The notes: generated by a model from the letters alone, not told the origin. A stretch of DNA of 64,000 bases from Clostridiales bacterium (GCA_018366495.1 JAGZHZ010000003.1:1-64000); one strand, 5' to 3'; counted from the stretch's first letter, positions 8,672 through 16,971 are shown. Made by a program: numbers and translations.

Positions 8672-10195
8672 TTAATATAAGTTCTCTCTTCTTCTTTCTC
8701 CCTCGATCAGAGCAACCCAGAGAAATAAGAAAAATGTGATAATGCTCTGGCTGATATTCACGACAGACTGAATCATATAAGCAAATGTTCCGGCAAACAA
8801 TATAAGGAAAAACGGTTCTATTTTAGAACGTTTTACTGCTGTACATACACTTTGTACAAGAAGGCCCGCATATGCCGTCAATCCTGCAATCCCTGTTGTA
8901 ACCAAATACTGCAGATATTCATTATGTGCATTGTCATAGATCTTGCCTGCAATATCAATCATATCCTGTCGGTAAAACAAGTTCATCATAGTGCGAAGCG
9001 TGTCCAGTCCGCAGCCAAATATCTTCTGTATCAACGGAAGATCTAAAAAGATCCAAAAACTACGTTTCCAGATAAATCCTCGATACGTCCCCCAGCTGTC
9101 ATCGAAATGGAAAAAGTCGCCCTGCCTGAAAAATGTTCCGATTTCTTTTCTATTTACCCACGCTACGATTGCGCCGCAAACAGCCATTACACAAAGTACA
9201 ATGATTAAAAGTTTCTTTTTAGAAAAATGTTTTTCACGCAGAAAACGCATACATTTCAATGTAAGCGGATAGCATACAGTAAGCAAAATTGCAACAATCA
9301 GAAATTTTTCATTTGCAAACATCTGTGCAAAACCGCCTTTGTATGCAATAGCTCTGTCTTTGGCTATCATTTGAAATAATCCCATCATCCCTGAAGAGGC
9401 AAGGATCAGAATTATTCCATAAACCCACTCTCTCAAAAATCTCTTTTGGATATGGAACAGTACAAGAAAAAAGCCACAGACAGCCACCAGGCCTAAAAAT
9501 CCGCTGTCGCTGTTTCCTGCAATTAATCCGCTCATACCTATGATAATTCCAAACATTCCGCCTATTTTGGTACTTTTTTTCTTTCCTGTACAAAAAACAG
9601 CAAATGCCATACTTACATACATACTGGCAAATCCTGAAAAAATATTAATATTTCCTACCGTTGAAATAAACATAGACTGCTGTTCTTTTGATAAGATCAA
9701 CTGAATATTTAATGGGTCTATTTTAAAATGGTTTAACACGGCAAGTAAGTTTACAAGACCGCCCCCCGCGAAGAAAATCCATCCTAAAATCCTACTTCTG
9801 CAATACCCTCTTGATACCATAAAATAGACAAGACCATATAAGAGCATTGCCTGCAGTCCGTTATATCTCCCTTCTGTCCCCAGCCATGCTTTTTCTTTAT
9901 AATTTGTAAAAACCTGTGACATCACACAGCAAAATAAGAAAAAAAGCATCCATTTATCCGCAGCAGACAGATGAAACAGCCGTCTTCTGTATTCCCTGTC
10001 TCTGACACAGGTTATGTAAAAAATTATCATGATTACCGCATAGATTCCTGTGGCTATTGCAAAAAACGCATATTTAGAGACCAGTATATTGAAAAATCCA
10101 TTTTGGTAAAAAAGCGGAAACAGACCGCCCATCACTGCCAGATAGATCCATGTCAATTTTTTTGCCAGAATCCATCCTTTTTCTTTTCTTTCCAT
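8672..10195 (-). CDS. O-antigen ligase family (Wzy/WaaL-like) membrane protein
   Basis: About 508 aa with a dozen or so hydrophobic helices and the family's periplasmic-loop motif DNAHNEYLQYLVTTGI near the C-terminus. In this family such proteins polymerise or ligate glycans on a lipid carrier, or act on other surface polymers; in Gram-positives the substrate is usually unknown. The start is placed at 10195 because AGGA lies 8 bases upstream; the longer frame to 10252 runs through the promoter. No other polysaccharide genes are adjacent. Confidence 0.82.
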   Translation of the reverse strand: MERKEKGWILAKKLTWIYLAVMGGLFPLFYQNGFFNILVSKYAFFAIATGIYAVIMIIFYITCVRDREYRRRLFHLSAADKWMLFFLFCCVMSQVFTNYKEKAWLGTEGRYNGLQAMLLYGLVYFMVSRGYCRSRILGWIFFAGGGLVNLLAVLNHFKIDPLNIQLILSKEQQSMFISTVGNINIFSGFASMYVSMAFAVFCTGKKKSTKIGGMFGIIIGMSGLIAGNSDSGFLGLVAVCGFFLVLFHIQKRFLREWVYGIILILASSGMMGLFQMIAKDRAIAYKGGFAQMFANEKFLIVAILLTVCYPLTLKCMRFLREKHFSKKKLLIIVLCVMAVCGAIVAWVNRKEIGTFFRQGDFFHFDDSWGTYRGFIWKRSFWIFLDLPLIQKIFGCGLDTLRTMMNLFYRQDMIDIAGKIYDNAHNEYLQYLVTTGIAGLTAYAGLLVQSVCTAVKRSKIEPFFLILFAGTFAYMIQSVVNISQSIITFFLFLWVALIEGERRRENLY

Positions 10196-10223
10196 CTCCA
10201 TCTTCCTTTTAAATTTTTTTGCT

Positions 10224-10252
10224 ATTATATCACTTTCTCCTTTTCCGCACAA
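10224..10252 (-). promoter_or_regulatory. Promoter of the O-antigen-ligase-like gene
   Basis: On the minus strand TTGTGC (10247-10252), a 17-base spacer and a perfect TATAAT (10224-10229) preceded by TG two bases upstream. Confidence 0.7.
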
Positions 10253-10272
10253 CCACTGTCACACATTATTCA

Positions 10273-10322
10273 CAAAAAAATCCCGCTATCAGCAGTTGAT
10301 TTTTCTCAAATCTGCGATAACG
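10273..10322 (-). terminator. Terminator of fabH
   Basis: An imperfect stem-loop (CGcTATC-GCAG-TTGA arms 10284-10299 against TCAA-CTGC-GATAaCG 10306-10322) is followed on the minus strand by T7 (10274-10280), just past the fabH stop. Confidence 0.75.
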
Positions 10323-10333
10323 AGATCCTTTTA

Positions 10334-11290
10334 TCAAAAGTTCAGCAGGGCGGCGCCCCATGTCAGTCCTGCTCCAAAACCTGACAGAATCACTTTATTA
10401 TTTTCCTTAAAATGCCCCTGTCTGTTCCATTCATCCAGCAAAATTGGGATGCTTGCCGCCGATGTATTTCCATAATGTTCCAGATTTGTCGGAAACTTTT
10501 CTTCTTTTACGCCGAGACGCTTTGCTACCGACTGAATGATTCTTTTATTTGCCTGATGCAGTAAAAACCAGTCGATCTCCTCTGCCGGCAAATGAGCCAT
10601 ATTTAAAATTTCTCTGATACATTCCGGTACTTTTCTGACTGCAAACTTAAATACCTCCTGCCCATCCATCGATAATGTCTCTTTTTCTTTCTGACAGGGA
10701 TTCCATATATTCTGTTCCCTATGGCATCTGCACGTCAGTACTTCAGCATTCGTCCCGTCTGCATACTGTACAAACAAATAATCTTTTTTCTCTGTTTTTT
10801 CCACAACAACTGCACCTGCCCCGTCTCCAAACAAAATACAGCTGCTTCTGTCTTTCCAGTCCAGAACCTTTGATATGGTCTCTGCACCGATAATCAGTGC
10901 TTTTTTATAAACCCCAAGTGAAAAATAGGCATATGCCGTGTTTAATGCGAATAAAAAGCCTGAACATGCTGCATTCATCTCAAATGCCACCGCGCGCCGG
11001 CATCCAAGAATTCCCTGAACAGCGCAGGCCGTATTTGGCAGACTTTTATCTGGAGTAAATGTAGATACAATTAAAATATCTATACTCTCTGCATCAACTC
11101 CAGCATTCTCCAATGCCTTTCGTCCGGCTTCCGCCGCCAGAGATACTGTCGTCTCATCAGAGGCGATTCTTCTCTCTCGTATCCCTGTTCTCTCTATGAT
11201 CCATTCATCGCTTGTATCTACAATCTGTGATAGTTCATCATTTGTTACAATTCTTTTTGGCAGTGCACTTCCTGTTCCTGTTATTTTCAT
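10334..11290 (-). CDS. fabH: 3-Oxoacyl-ACP synthase III (FabH)
   Basis: Condenses an acyl-CoA primer with malonyl-ACP to start fatty acid synthesis. The catalytic triad is visible: Cys109 in NAACSGF, His in LLHQANKRI (about 240) and Asn in EHYGNTSAAS (about 270). At 318 aa it has the normal length. It stands alone here, with its own promoter, terminator and FabT-type operator, rather than in a fab gene cluster. It may be the only FabH or a second copy with another primer preference; that cannot be told from this window. Confidence 0.94.
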   Translation of the reverse strand: MKITGTGSALPKRIVTNDELSQIVDTSDEWIIERTGIRERRIASDETTVSLAAEAGRKALENAGVDAESIDILIVSTFTPDKSLPNTACAVQGILGCRRAVAFEMNAACSGFLFALNTAYAYFSLGVYKKALIIGAETISKVLDWKDRSSCILFGDGAGAVVVEKTEKKDYLFVQYADGTNAEVLTCRCHREQNIWNPCQKEKETLSMDGQEVFKFAVRKVPECIREILNMAHLPAEEIDWFLLHQANKRIIQSVAKRLGVKEEKFPTNLEHYGNTSAASIPILLDEWNRQGHFKENNKVILSGFGAGLTWGAALLNF

Positions 11291-11316
11291 TTTTAACCAT
11301 ACCCGTTTCTATTTAT

Positions 11317-11329
11317 TTTGATTATCAAA
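11317..11329. promoter_or_regulatory. FabT-type operator in front of fabH
   Basis: The palindrome TTTGATTATCAAA, within ATTTTGATTATCAAAGT, matches the published streptococcal FabT (MarR family) operator ANTTTGATTATCAAATT at all but one base. It lies just downstream of the -10 element, where binding would block transcription. The regulator is not encoded in this window. Confidence 0.7.
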
Positions 11330-11343
11330 GTTTTTTCTCTCTA

Positions 11344-11372
11344 AGTATATGCTCCGCCAAAATATTTGTCAA
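11344..11372 (-). promoter_or_regulatory. fabH promoter
   Basis: Minus strand TTGACA (11367-11372), 17-base spacer, TATACT (11344-11349). Confidence 0.82.
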
Positions 11373-11386
11373 TGCCTTTTTCCGCT

Positions 11387-11815
11387 TTATTTTCCTGTAC
11401 TGCCGAATCCGCCTCTCTCCGGTCCATCCAAATGTTCTACTTCCTCAAAACAGATTTCGGGCTGATTTTTTACAATCCGAAACTGGCAGATTCGATCGTT
11501 GATATGAACAACAGTGTCTCTCACTGCTAATACCGGCATCTTATAGATATCTTTTTCTGAACAATAGCTTCCATCTACAATGCCGATTCCATTTGTCTGA
11601 ATCAGTCCAAAATTTTTAAATGTTGAACTTCTCGGGGCAATGTGTACTTCATATCCCTCAGGGAGTTTCATAGATACCCCAAGCGAAATCAATGTATATT
11701 CTCCTTTTTTCAGATGAACTTCTTCTGCTGCGCGCAGATCAATCCAATCACCCTTTGAGATTTTTTCTACTTTTTCTATTTCTTTACTGTGATATAAAAT
11801 CTGAATTTTTTCCAT
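11387..11815 (-). CDS. dut: dUTP diphosphatase
   Basis: Homotrimeric enzyme hydrolysing dUTP to dUMP. All five trimeric dUTPase motifs are present in order: DLRAAE, PRSSTFKNFG, GIVDGSYC, RICQFRIVKN and the C-terminal RGGFGSTGK that closes the active site. 142 aa, normal length. It follows nrdG by 3 bp, so the two nucleotide-metabolism genes are co-translated. Confidence 0.95.
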   Translation of the reverse strand: MEKIQILYHSKEIEKVEKISKGDWIDLRAAEEVHLKKGEYTLISLGVSMKLPEGYEVHIAPRSSTFKNFGLIQTNGIGIVDGSYCSEKDIYKMPVLAVRDTVVHINDRICQFRIVKNQPEICFEEVEHLDGPERGGFGSTGK

Positions 11816-11818
11816 TTT

Positions 11819-12310
11819 TTACCTCTCATGCAGTACAATTTTTCCTGTTTTCAGCGTTTCCTGTACTTCTATCACTCTCTGATTTGCGCTTCCTTTCCAG
11901 TGGAGTGTTTTATCCAGTTTTTCTGCTATAAATTCTCCATCAACCAATATATCTAGATATCTCACTATTTCCAGGTTTTGTATTTCTTCCCACATAGATC
12001 CCGTGTAAAGCCAGATTGTTTTTCTTGGATACCGTTCTCTGATTTCCTTTGCCAGCTCTGTCACTTCAGACAAATTTCTGGGATGAAGAGGGTCTCCTCC
12101 GCTGAATGTAATTCCTGAAATATATTCCTTGTCTAATTCTCTCATCACTTCTTCTTTTGCTTTTTGGTCAAACAGCAGACCTCCATTCGGATCCCAGGTA
12201 ATAGGATTCTGGCACCCCTGACAGCAATGATTGCACCCCGACACCCACAGAACGACTCTTAAGCCATCCCCATTTAACATATCGTCCTTTGTAATATTGT
12301 GAAATCTCAT
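11819..12310 (-). CDS. nrdG: Anaerobic ribonucleotide reductase activating protein
   Basis: Radical SAM enzyme that makes the glycyl radical on NrdD under anaerobic conditions. The iron-sulfur Cys residues are C26, C30 and C33 in GCNHCCQGCQNP (CxxxCxxC), followed by ISGITFSGGDPLHP, the SAM-contacting GGDP-type motif. 163 aa, normal length. The partner reductase nrdD is not in the window, so nrdG is separated from it or nrdD lies elsewhere. Anaerobic lifestyle is supported by this gene. Confidence 0.93.
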   Translation of the reverse strand: MRFHNITKDDMLNGDGLRVVLWVSGCNHCCQGCQNPITWDPNGGLLFDQKAKEEVMRELDKEYISGITFSGGDPLHPRNLSEVTELAKEIRERYPRKTIWLYTGSMWEEIQNLEIVRYLDILVDGEFIAEKLDKTLHWKGSANQRVIEVQETLKTGKIVLHER

Positions 12311-12367
12311 TCAGTTACTTCCTTCCTGTTGATTTAATCTTTTTCTGTCTGTTCGGAACGCAGCAAC

Positions 12368-12387
12368 AGTGTTCCACGCAAAACACT
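12368..12387. repeat. Inverted repeat upstream of nrdG
   Basis: AGTGTT (12368-12373) and AACACT (12382-12387), perfect arms separated by 8 bases, about 60 bp upstream of the nrdG start. It could be an operator for the nrdG-dut unit; it does not resemble the NrdR box as I know it. Confidence 0.4.
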
Positions 12388-12402
12388 TTTAAACATAATA
12401 AT

Positions 12403-12429
12403 GGAGCGGGATTTTTTAAATCCCACCCC
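12403..12429 (-). terminator. Candidate terminator of the lipoprotein gene
   Basis: GGGATTT (12408-12414) pairs with AAATCCC (12418-12424), with partly paired G/C-rich flanks. There is no proper T tract on the minus strand, so termination efficiency is doubtful. Confidence 0.4.
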
Positions 12430-12488
12430 AGCTATTGACTTAGAACTTTTCTATTTCGTTCAATGATACCGTCCTGAATAGGAACTTA

Positions 12489-13889
12489 TTATTTTTCAAT
12501 GTTCTTAAAGCTTAAAGCTGCTGTATAGACAGCTTCTGCTGTATCCTCATCAGCTGCAATTCCATTTAATACATAAGCAGTATCTTCATTTCTCAGATAG
12601 TATACCATACTGTAATCGCTGTTTGCTTTTTCTTTCCAGCATACACTGACAAATTCCCAGCTTCCCATGCTTTCATTCTGATATTTTACAACATCCCAAC
12701 CTGTTTTCTTTTCAAATTCTTCTGCTGTTTCCGGATAAAGATTCATCTGTTTCTCTGCTTCTTTTACATCCAGATCTTCCACTGTCAGGCTGTTGTCTTC
12801 GGAAGTGAATGTCACTTTTCCTCCCTCTGTTTTATCATTCCATGTATCATTTGGAAGTGTAATTGTAAAAGATCCGTCTTCTGCTTCATAAGCAACTGTT
12901 TCATCAGCTTCTGCTGCTGTTGCTGTCTTGGATTCTGTCTCTGTTTCTGTTTCTGTCTCTGTTTCTGTTTCTGTTTCTGTCTCTGTTTCTACTTCTGTCT
13001 CTGTTTCTACTTCTGTCTCTGTTTCTACTTCTTCTGCATCACCCATTGTTGCATCTGCTGGTGTTGCAGGAAGCTCCTGTTTTTCAAATTCAAAACTTAA
13101 GACTGCGTCATACAGCTTGTCTGCTTCTGTTCTGTCTGTATAAGAGATGCCAGAGAGAACGTATGCTTCATTTTCGCTTGCTACAACATAACTGATATTA
13201 TAGAAAGGTTCCTGATTTTCTGCATTGTATTCAATATATGCACAGACAACCTCTAAATCTTCTCCCATATCCTTCTGGTAATCTAAAACTTCAACTGTGT
13301 ATCCTTCTGTATCCTGTTCAGCCATTGCATCTTCAAATTCTTCTTTTGTGTCCGGATTCTGATCCAGCATCATCACATCAGAGAGTCCTGCTTCTAAACC
13401 ATGTGTGATAAAAATAGCCTGTTCGTCTCCAGAATTCAGATACATCTGAACGCCTTCCTGTACAATATTTTCTTGCCAGTCACTGCTCGGCAGTGTCAAG
13501 TGGAATGTTCCATCCGGTGCTGTATATTCTACAGGTGTCGCATCTGCTTCTGTCGCATCCGCAAGTGTAGCATCTGGTGCCGTAGCTTCCTCTGTCTCTG
13601 CTTCTGCCTTTGTAGCGTCCGGTGCTGTAGCTTCCTCTGTCTCTGCTTCTGCCTTTGTAGCATCCGGTGTTGTAGCTTCCTCTGTCTCTGCTTCTGCTTT
13701 TGTAGCATCAACTGTCTTTGTCAGCTCAGTTTCTGTCTCTGTTTCTGTTTCTGCTGTTGTCTGTTTTTCTGTTTCCACTTCCGTTGCGACTGTCTCTGTT
13801 TCTTTCTTGTCATCAGATCCGCCGCATCCCGTCAAAGCCATCGTACTCAATGTGATGCACAGTGTCGCCATTACCAATTTCTTTTTCAT
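12489..13889 (-). CDS. Repeat-rich lipoprotein with a duplicated domain
   Basis: The start at 13889 (MKKKLVMATLC) is backed by AAGGAGAGGATTAGG; the longer frame to 13955 has no support. The signal ends at lipobox LTGC, so the protein is membrane-anchored outside the cell. After it come Glu/Thr-rich tracts and three 15-residue repeats of the EATAPDATKAEAETE type, then domain A (from YTAPDGTFHLTLP), a second low-complexity TETEVETE linker, and domain B (from YEAEDGSFTITLP). The domains are clearly homologous: both have D-G-x-F-x-(I/L)-T-L-P at the start and YVL-x-GI then A-x-LSF at the end. Function unknown. Confidence 0.85.
   Translation of the reverse strand: MKKKLVMATLCITLSTMALTGCGGSDDKKETETVATEVETEKQTTAETETETETELTKTVDATKAEAETEEATTPDATKAEAETEEATAPDATKAEAETEEATAPDATLADATEADATPVEYTAPDGTFHLTLPSSDWQENIVQEGVQMYLNSGDEQAIFITHGLEAGLSDVMMLDQNPDTKEEFEDAMAEQDTEGYTVEVLDYQKDMGEDLEVVCAYIEYNAENQEPFYNISYVVASENEAYVLSGISYTDRTEADKLYDAVLSFEFEKQELPATPADATMGDAEEVETETEVETETEVETETETETETETETETETESKTATAAEADETVAYEAEDGSFTITLPNDTWNDKTEGGKVTFTSEDNSLTVEDLDVKEAEKQMNLYPETAEEFEKKTGWDVVKYQNESMGSWEFVSVCWKEKANSDYSMVYYLRNEDTAYVLNGIAADEDTAEAVYTAALSFKNIEK
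12940..13040. repeat. Hexanucleotide-type low-complexity tract in the lipoprotein gene
   Basis: Tandem variants of gtctctgtttct encode an alternating Thr-Glu linker with Val-Glu interruptions between the two homologous domains. Confidence 0.85.
13555..13705. repeat. 45-bp tandem repeats in the lipoprotein gene
   Basis: Three nearly identical 45-base units encode 15-residue repeats of the EATAPDATKAEAETE type before domain A; divergent DATxAD units follow. Confidence 0.85.
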
Positions 13890-13976
13890 CCTAATCCTCT
13901 CCTTAAAATATAATTGATTTTCTGGTCTTTTATTTTTTCGGACAGCTCCGACCATAAGCGATCCATCTTAACAAAA

Positions 13977-14018
13977 TTTGATATCTTTATCTAATTTTTA
14001 TTATTTTCAGATATCAAA
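13977..14018. repeat. A+T-rich 10-bp inverted repeat
   Basis: TTTGATATCT (13977-13986) and AGATATCAAA (14009-14018) are perfect arms 22 bases apart, between the pnp terminator and the lipoprotein start. The region 13890-14335 otherwise holds that terminator and no gene I can support. Confidence 0.5.
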
Positions 14019-14047
14019 AACCGTCCCAAGCAATTACTTGAGACGGT
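14015..14047 (-). terminator. Terminator downstream of pnp
   Basis: ACCGTCcCAAG pairs with CTTGaGACGGT (14020-14047), followed on the minus strand by TTTTTG. It is about 290 bp after the pnp stop. Between them only a weak hairpin (TCTGTGA with TCACAGA, 14209-14227) is visible. Confidence 0.72.
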
Positions 14048-14334
14048 AATAGACAAGATAGAACCGATCTTTTGATCATTCAGGTCATCGTCTCAAATGT
14101 TCTGTCAATACATATTGCTTTTTATCGGCATTCTGTCTGCATTCTTGCCCTGTCTTTGACGATGTCCCGTTATGTTCAGCATATTTTTCAAGAATGTTTC
14201 CAGAATAGTCTGTGAGTTTTTCACAGATAAAATTATAAAATGTGCAGAAATATTATTCATTTTTGCACTATTTGTTATTAGAATAGTACAAAACAAATAT
14301 ATTGTCAATAGGATTCGTCTTGCATATAGTTGAA

Positions 14335-16425
14335 TTATTTATTCTCTACATCTTTCATACTGAAGCTGATGCGTCCCAACTTATCTTTTCCGAGGCATAC
14401 AACTTTTACTCTATCTCCTAATGTGAGAACATCTTCTACACGATTGATTCTTTCTTTAGAAATTTTAGAAATATGAACCATTCCTTCTTTTCCTGGAGCG
14501 AACTCTAAGAATGCGCCAAATTCCTTAATATTAATTACTTTTCCACTATAAATCTGTCCTTCTTCAAAGTCAGTTACAATAATACGTATCAGCTCGGCAG
14601 CTTTTTCCATAGAAGCCTGATCAATTCCACAGATTGATACAGATCCGTCGTCTGTGATATCAATCTTCACTCCAGTTTCATCAATAATTGCATTGATCGT
14701 CTTTCCGCGCTGTCCAACTACATCTCCAATTTTCTGCGGATCAATCTGAATCTGAATAATCTTTGGAGCATATTTTCCCACATGATCTCTTGGCTGGTCA
14801 ATCACAGGCGCCATAACATGATCCAGAATATACATTCTTGCTTCTCTTGTACGCGCGATTGCTTCCTCAATAATCTGACGTGTCAGACCATGAATTTTGA
14901 TATCCATCTGAATCGCTGTAATTCCATCGCGTGTTCCAGCTACTTTAAAGTCCATGTCTCCAAAGAAGTCTTCTAATCCCTGGATATCTGTCAATACAAT
15001 GTAATCGTCATCTGTCTCTCCTGTCACCAGACCACAGGAAATACCTGCAACGGGCTTTTTAATCGGCACACCTGCAGACATCAATGACATACTGGATGCA
15101 CAGATACTTGCCTGAGATGTAGATCCGTTTGATTCAAATGTCTCAGATACTGTACGAATTGCATATGGAAATTCTTCTTCCGTTGGCAGTACTGGAACAA
15201 GCGCTCTCTCAGCAAGTGCTCCATGACCGATTTCTCTTCTTCCCGGTCCTCTGGATGGTTTTGTCTCACCTACAGAGTAAGATGGGAAATTATAATGGTG
15301 CATATATCTCTTTGATGTCTCTTCCACATCTAAACCGTCAATTTTCTGTGCTTCTGACAAAGGTGCCAATGTTGTCACTGTACAGATCTGTGTCTGTCCT
15401 CTTGTAAACATTGCAGATCCATGTACTCTTGGAATCAGGTCTACTTCTGCTGCCAGAGGACGAATCTGTCTGATTTCTCGTCCATCAGGACGTTTATGAT
15501 CTTTCAGGATCATCTTGCGCACTGTTTTTTTCTGATACTGATAGATTGCCTCATCCAGAAGGGCAAGCCATTCTTCGTTTTCTGCAAAAGCTTCTTCCAG
15601 TTTTTCTTTTATTTCACGAATATTTTCTTCTCTTTTCTGTTTCTCATCTGTAAAGACAGCAACTTCCATCTCTTCCGGTGTCACCAATTTTTTGATCTCT
15701 TCCATCAGTTCTTCCGGAACAGCGCAGCTTGTATATTCATGTTTTTTCTTTCCGCACTCTGCAACAATCTGATCGATGAACTGAATCACTTTCTGATTCA
15801 CTTCATGAGCTGCAAAGATAGCTTCAATCATTTTGTCTTCCGGAATTTCATTTGCTCCAGCTTCAATCATAATGACTTTGTCTCTTGTTGAAGCAACAGT
15901 CAACTGCAGATCAGAAGCTGACTTCTGTGCAGCAGTCGGGTTAAATACAAATTCCCCATTGATCATGCCAACCTGTGTGCTGGATGTCGGACCATCAAAT
16001 GGAATATCTGAGATTGCTGTCGCAATGGCAGAACCAAGCATTGCTGTCAGTTCAGGGCTGCAATCAGGATCTACAGACATAACAAGATTGTTCAATGTAA
16101 CATCATTTCTGTAATCCTTTGGGAACAGCGGTCTCATCGGTCTGTCAATTACACGGGAAGTTAAAATTGCATTTTCAGATGCTTTTCCCTCTCTCTTATT
16201 AAATCCGCCTGGGATCTTTCCTACCGCATACAGTTTCTCTTCATATTCCACGCTCAGAGGGAAAAAATCAATTCCTTCTCTCGGTTTGTCTGATGCTGTC
16301 GCTGTGGAAAGTACAGTAGTATCCCCATAGTGCATGAAAGCTGCTCCATTTGCCTGTGCAGCCACTCTTCCTACGTCAACTGTCAGTGTTCTTCCTGCCA
16401 GTTCCATTGAAAAACTTTTATACAT
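14335..16425 (-). CDS. pnp: Polyribonucleotide nucleotidyltransferase (PNPase)
   Basis: Phosphorolytic 3'-5' exoribonuclease, trimeric, in RNA turnover. Two RNase PH-like cores are visible: the first from VGRVAAQANGAAFMHYGDT and the second from RPDGREIRQIRPL through GQTQICTVTTLAPL and GDMDFKVAGTRDG. A KH domain follows (IGDVVGQRGKTINAIIDETG), then an S1 domain at the end (GQIYSGKVINIKEFGAFLEF). 696 aa, full length. It follows rpsO, the common bacterial order, and has a long leader hairpin that suggests autoregulation. Confidence 0.97.
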   Translation of the reverse strand: MYKSFSMELAGRTLTVDVGRVAAQANGAAFMHYGDTTVLSTATASDKPREGIDFFPLSVEYEEKLYAVGKIPGGFNKREGKASENAILTSRVIDRPMRPLFPKDYRNDVTLNNLVMSVDPDCSPELTAMLGSAIATAISDIPFDGPTSSTQVGMINGEFVFNPTAAQKSASDLQLTVASTRDKVIMIEAGANEIPEDKMIEAIFAAHEVNQKVIQFIDQIVAECGKKKHEYTSCAVPEELMEEIKKLVTPEEMEVAVFTDEKQKREENIREIKEKLEEAFAENEEWLALLDEAIYQYQKKTVRKMILKDHKRPDGREIRQIRPLAAEVDLIPRVHGSAMFTRGQTQICTVTTLAPLSEAQKIDGLDVEETSKRYMHHYNFPSYSVGETKPSRGPGRREIGHGALAERALVPVLPTEEEFPYAIRTVSETFESNGSTSQASICASSMSLMSAGVPIKKPVAGISCGLVTGETDDDYIVLTDIQGLEDFFGDMDFKVAGTRDGITAIQMDIKIHGLTRQIIEEAIARTREARMYILDHVMAPVIDQPRDHVGKYAPKIIQIQIDPQKIGDVVGQRGKTINAIIDETGVKIDITDDGSVSICGIDQASMEKAAELIRIIVTDFEEGQIYSGKVINIKEFGAFLEFAPGKEGMVHISKISKERINRVEDVLTLGDRVKVVCLGKDKLGRISFSMKDVENK

Positions 16426-16441
16426 ATTTCTCTCCTTCTCT

Positions 16442-16524
16442 ATACAGAATCGATCCGAAACAACTGAAAAACAGACCTGCTACTCAGATTTGCTTTTCAG
16501 TGGTCTCGGGATTGCGTTCTGTAT
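16442..16524 (-). ncRNA. Long imperfect hairpin in the pnp 5' leader
   Basis: Three stems stack: 16442-16449 with 16517-16524 (8 bp), 16453-16458 with 16506-16512 (6 bp with a bulge), and 16463-16470 with 16494-16501 (8 bp, ACTGAAAA/TTTTCAGT). It lies between the rpsO terminator and the pnp start. In E. coli a comparable leader stem is cut by RNase III and PNPase then represses itself; the same logic is inferred here. Confidence 0.68.
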
Positions 16525-16552
16525 CTTAATAATAAATGGTCGCAAAAATACA

Positions 16553-16572
16553 GGGACGGATAAATCCGTCCC
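16553..16572. terminator. Hairpin between rpsO and pnp
   Basis: GGGACGGAT-AA-ATCCGTCCC, 9 perfect pairs, followed by T5 on the plus strand and by TGTATTTTTG on the minus strand. It should partly end rpsO transcripts, allowing some read-through into pnp. Confidence 0.75.
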
Positions 16573-16584
16573 TTTTTCTTCAAA

Positions 16585-16851
16585 CTACTTTCTGATTCCT
16601 AATTTTGCAATCAAAGCACGGTATCCTTCAAGATCAGTTTTCTTTAAATAAGCAAGTAAACCTCTTCTCTGACCTACCATTTTCAGAAGACCTCTTCTGG
16701 AGTGATGATCTTTCTGGTTGTCTTTCAGGTGCTCTGTCAGCTCCTGAATTCTTGCTGTCAGAATTGCAATCTGAACTTCCGGTGATCCTGTATCTCCTGG
16801 CTTTCTGCCATACTCGTTGATAATCGCTGTTTTCTTTTCTTTAGAAATCAT
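16585..16851 (-). CDS. rpsO: 30S ribosomal protein S15
   Basis: 88 aa, the standard length. GDTGSPEVQIAILTARI, LTEHLKDNQKDHHSRRGLLKMVGQRRGLLAYL and the C-terminal KLGIRK type ending are the S15 signature. S15 binds 16S rRNA early in small-subunit assembly. Upstream of the ATG is AGGAGGAATAAAA. The strong promoter and folded leader suggest feedback control. Confidence 0.98.
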   Translation of the reverse strand: MISKEKKTAIINEYGRKPGDTGSPEVQIAILTARIQELTEHLKDNQKDHHSRRGLLKMVGQRRGLLAYLKKTDLEGYRALIAKLGIRK

Positions 16852-16881
16852 TTTTTATTCCTCCTATTATTTTAACCGCCT

Positions 16882-16923
16882 GATACTAAGAAATAGGTCG
16901 GAGTGTCCGCATTTCTGAATATC
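16882..16923 (-). ncRNA. Candidate S15 autoregulatory leader
   Basis: AGAAAT (16889-16894) pairs with ATTTCT (16911-16916), CGG (16899-16901) with CCG (16907-16909), and GATA (16882-16885) with TATC (16920-16923). The structure lies between the promoter and the rpsO ribosome site. S15 leaders in several phyla fold into small S15-binding structures; identity here is inferred from position. Confidence 0.5.
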
Positions 16924-16942
16924 GGCTGACTCATACTGCATT

Positions 16943-16971
16943 ACTATAACACATTTCTCTCTCTATGTAAA
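16943..16971 (-). promoter_or_regulatory. rpsO promoter
   Basis: Minus strand TTTACA (16966-16971), 17-base spacer, TATAGT (16943-16948), about 95 bp upstream of rpsO. Confidence 0.75.

Noticed and set aside
11819..12310. nrdD close to nrdG
   Set aside because: No anaerobic ribonucleotide reductase large subunit is encoded in the window.
12920..13195. Leu/Ser-rich plus-strand frames opposite the lipoprotein gene
   Set aside because: They arise from the Thr-Glu low-complexity DNA read on the other strand.
14105..14308. 67-codon minus-strand frame downstream of pnp
   Set aside because: No ribosome site and no recognisable protein features.
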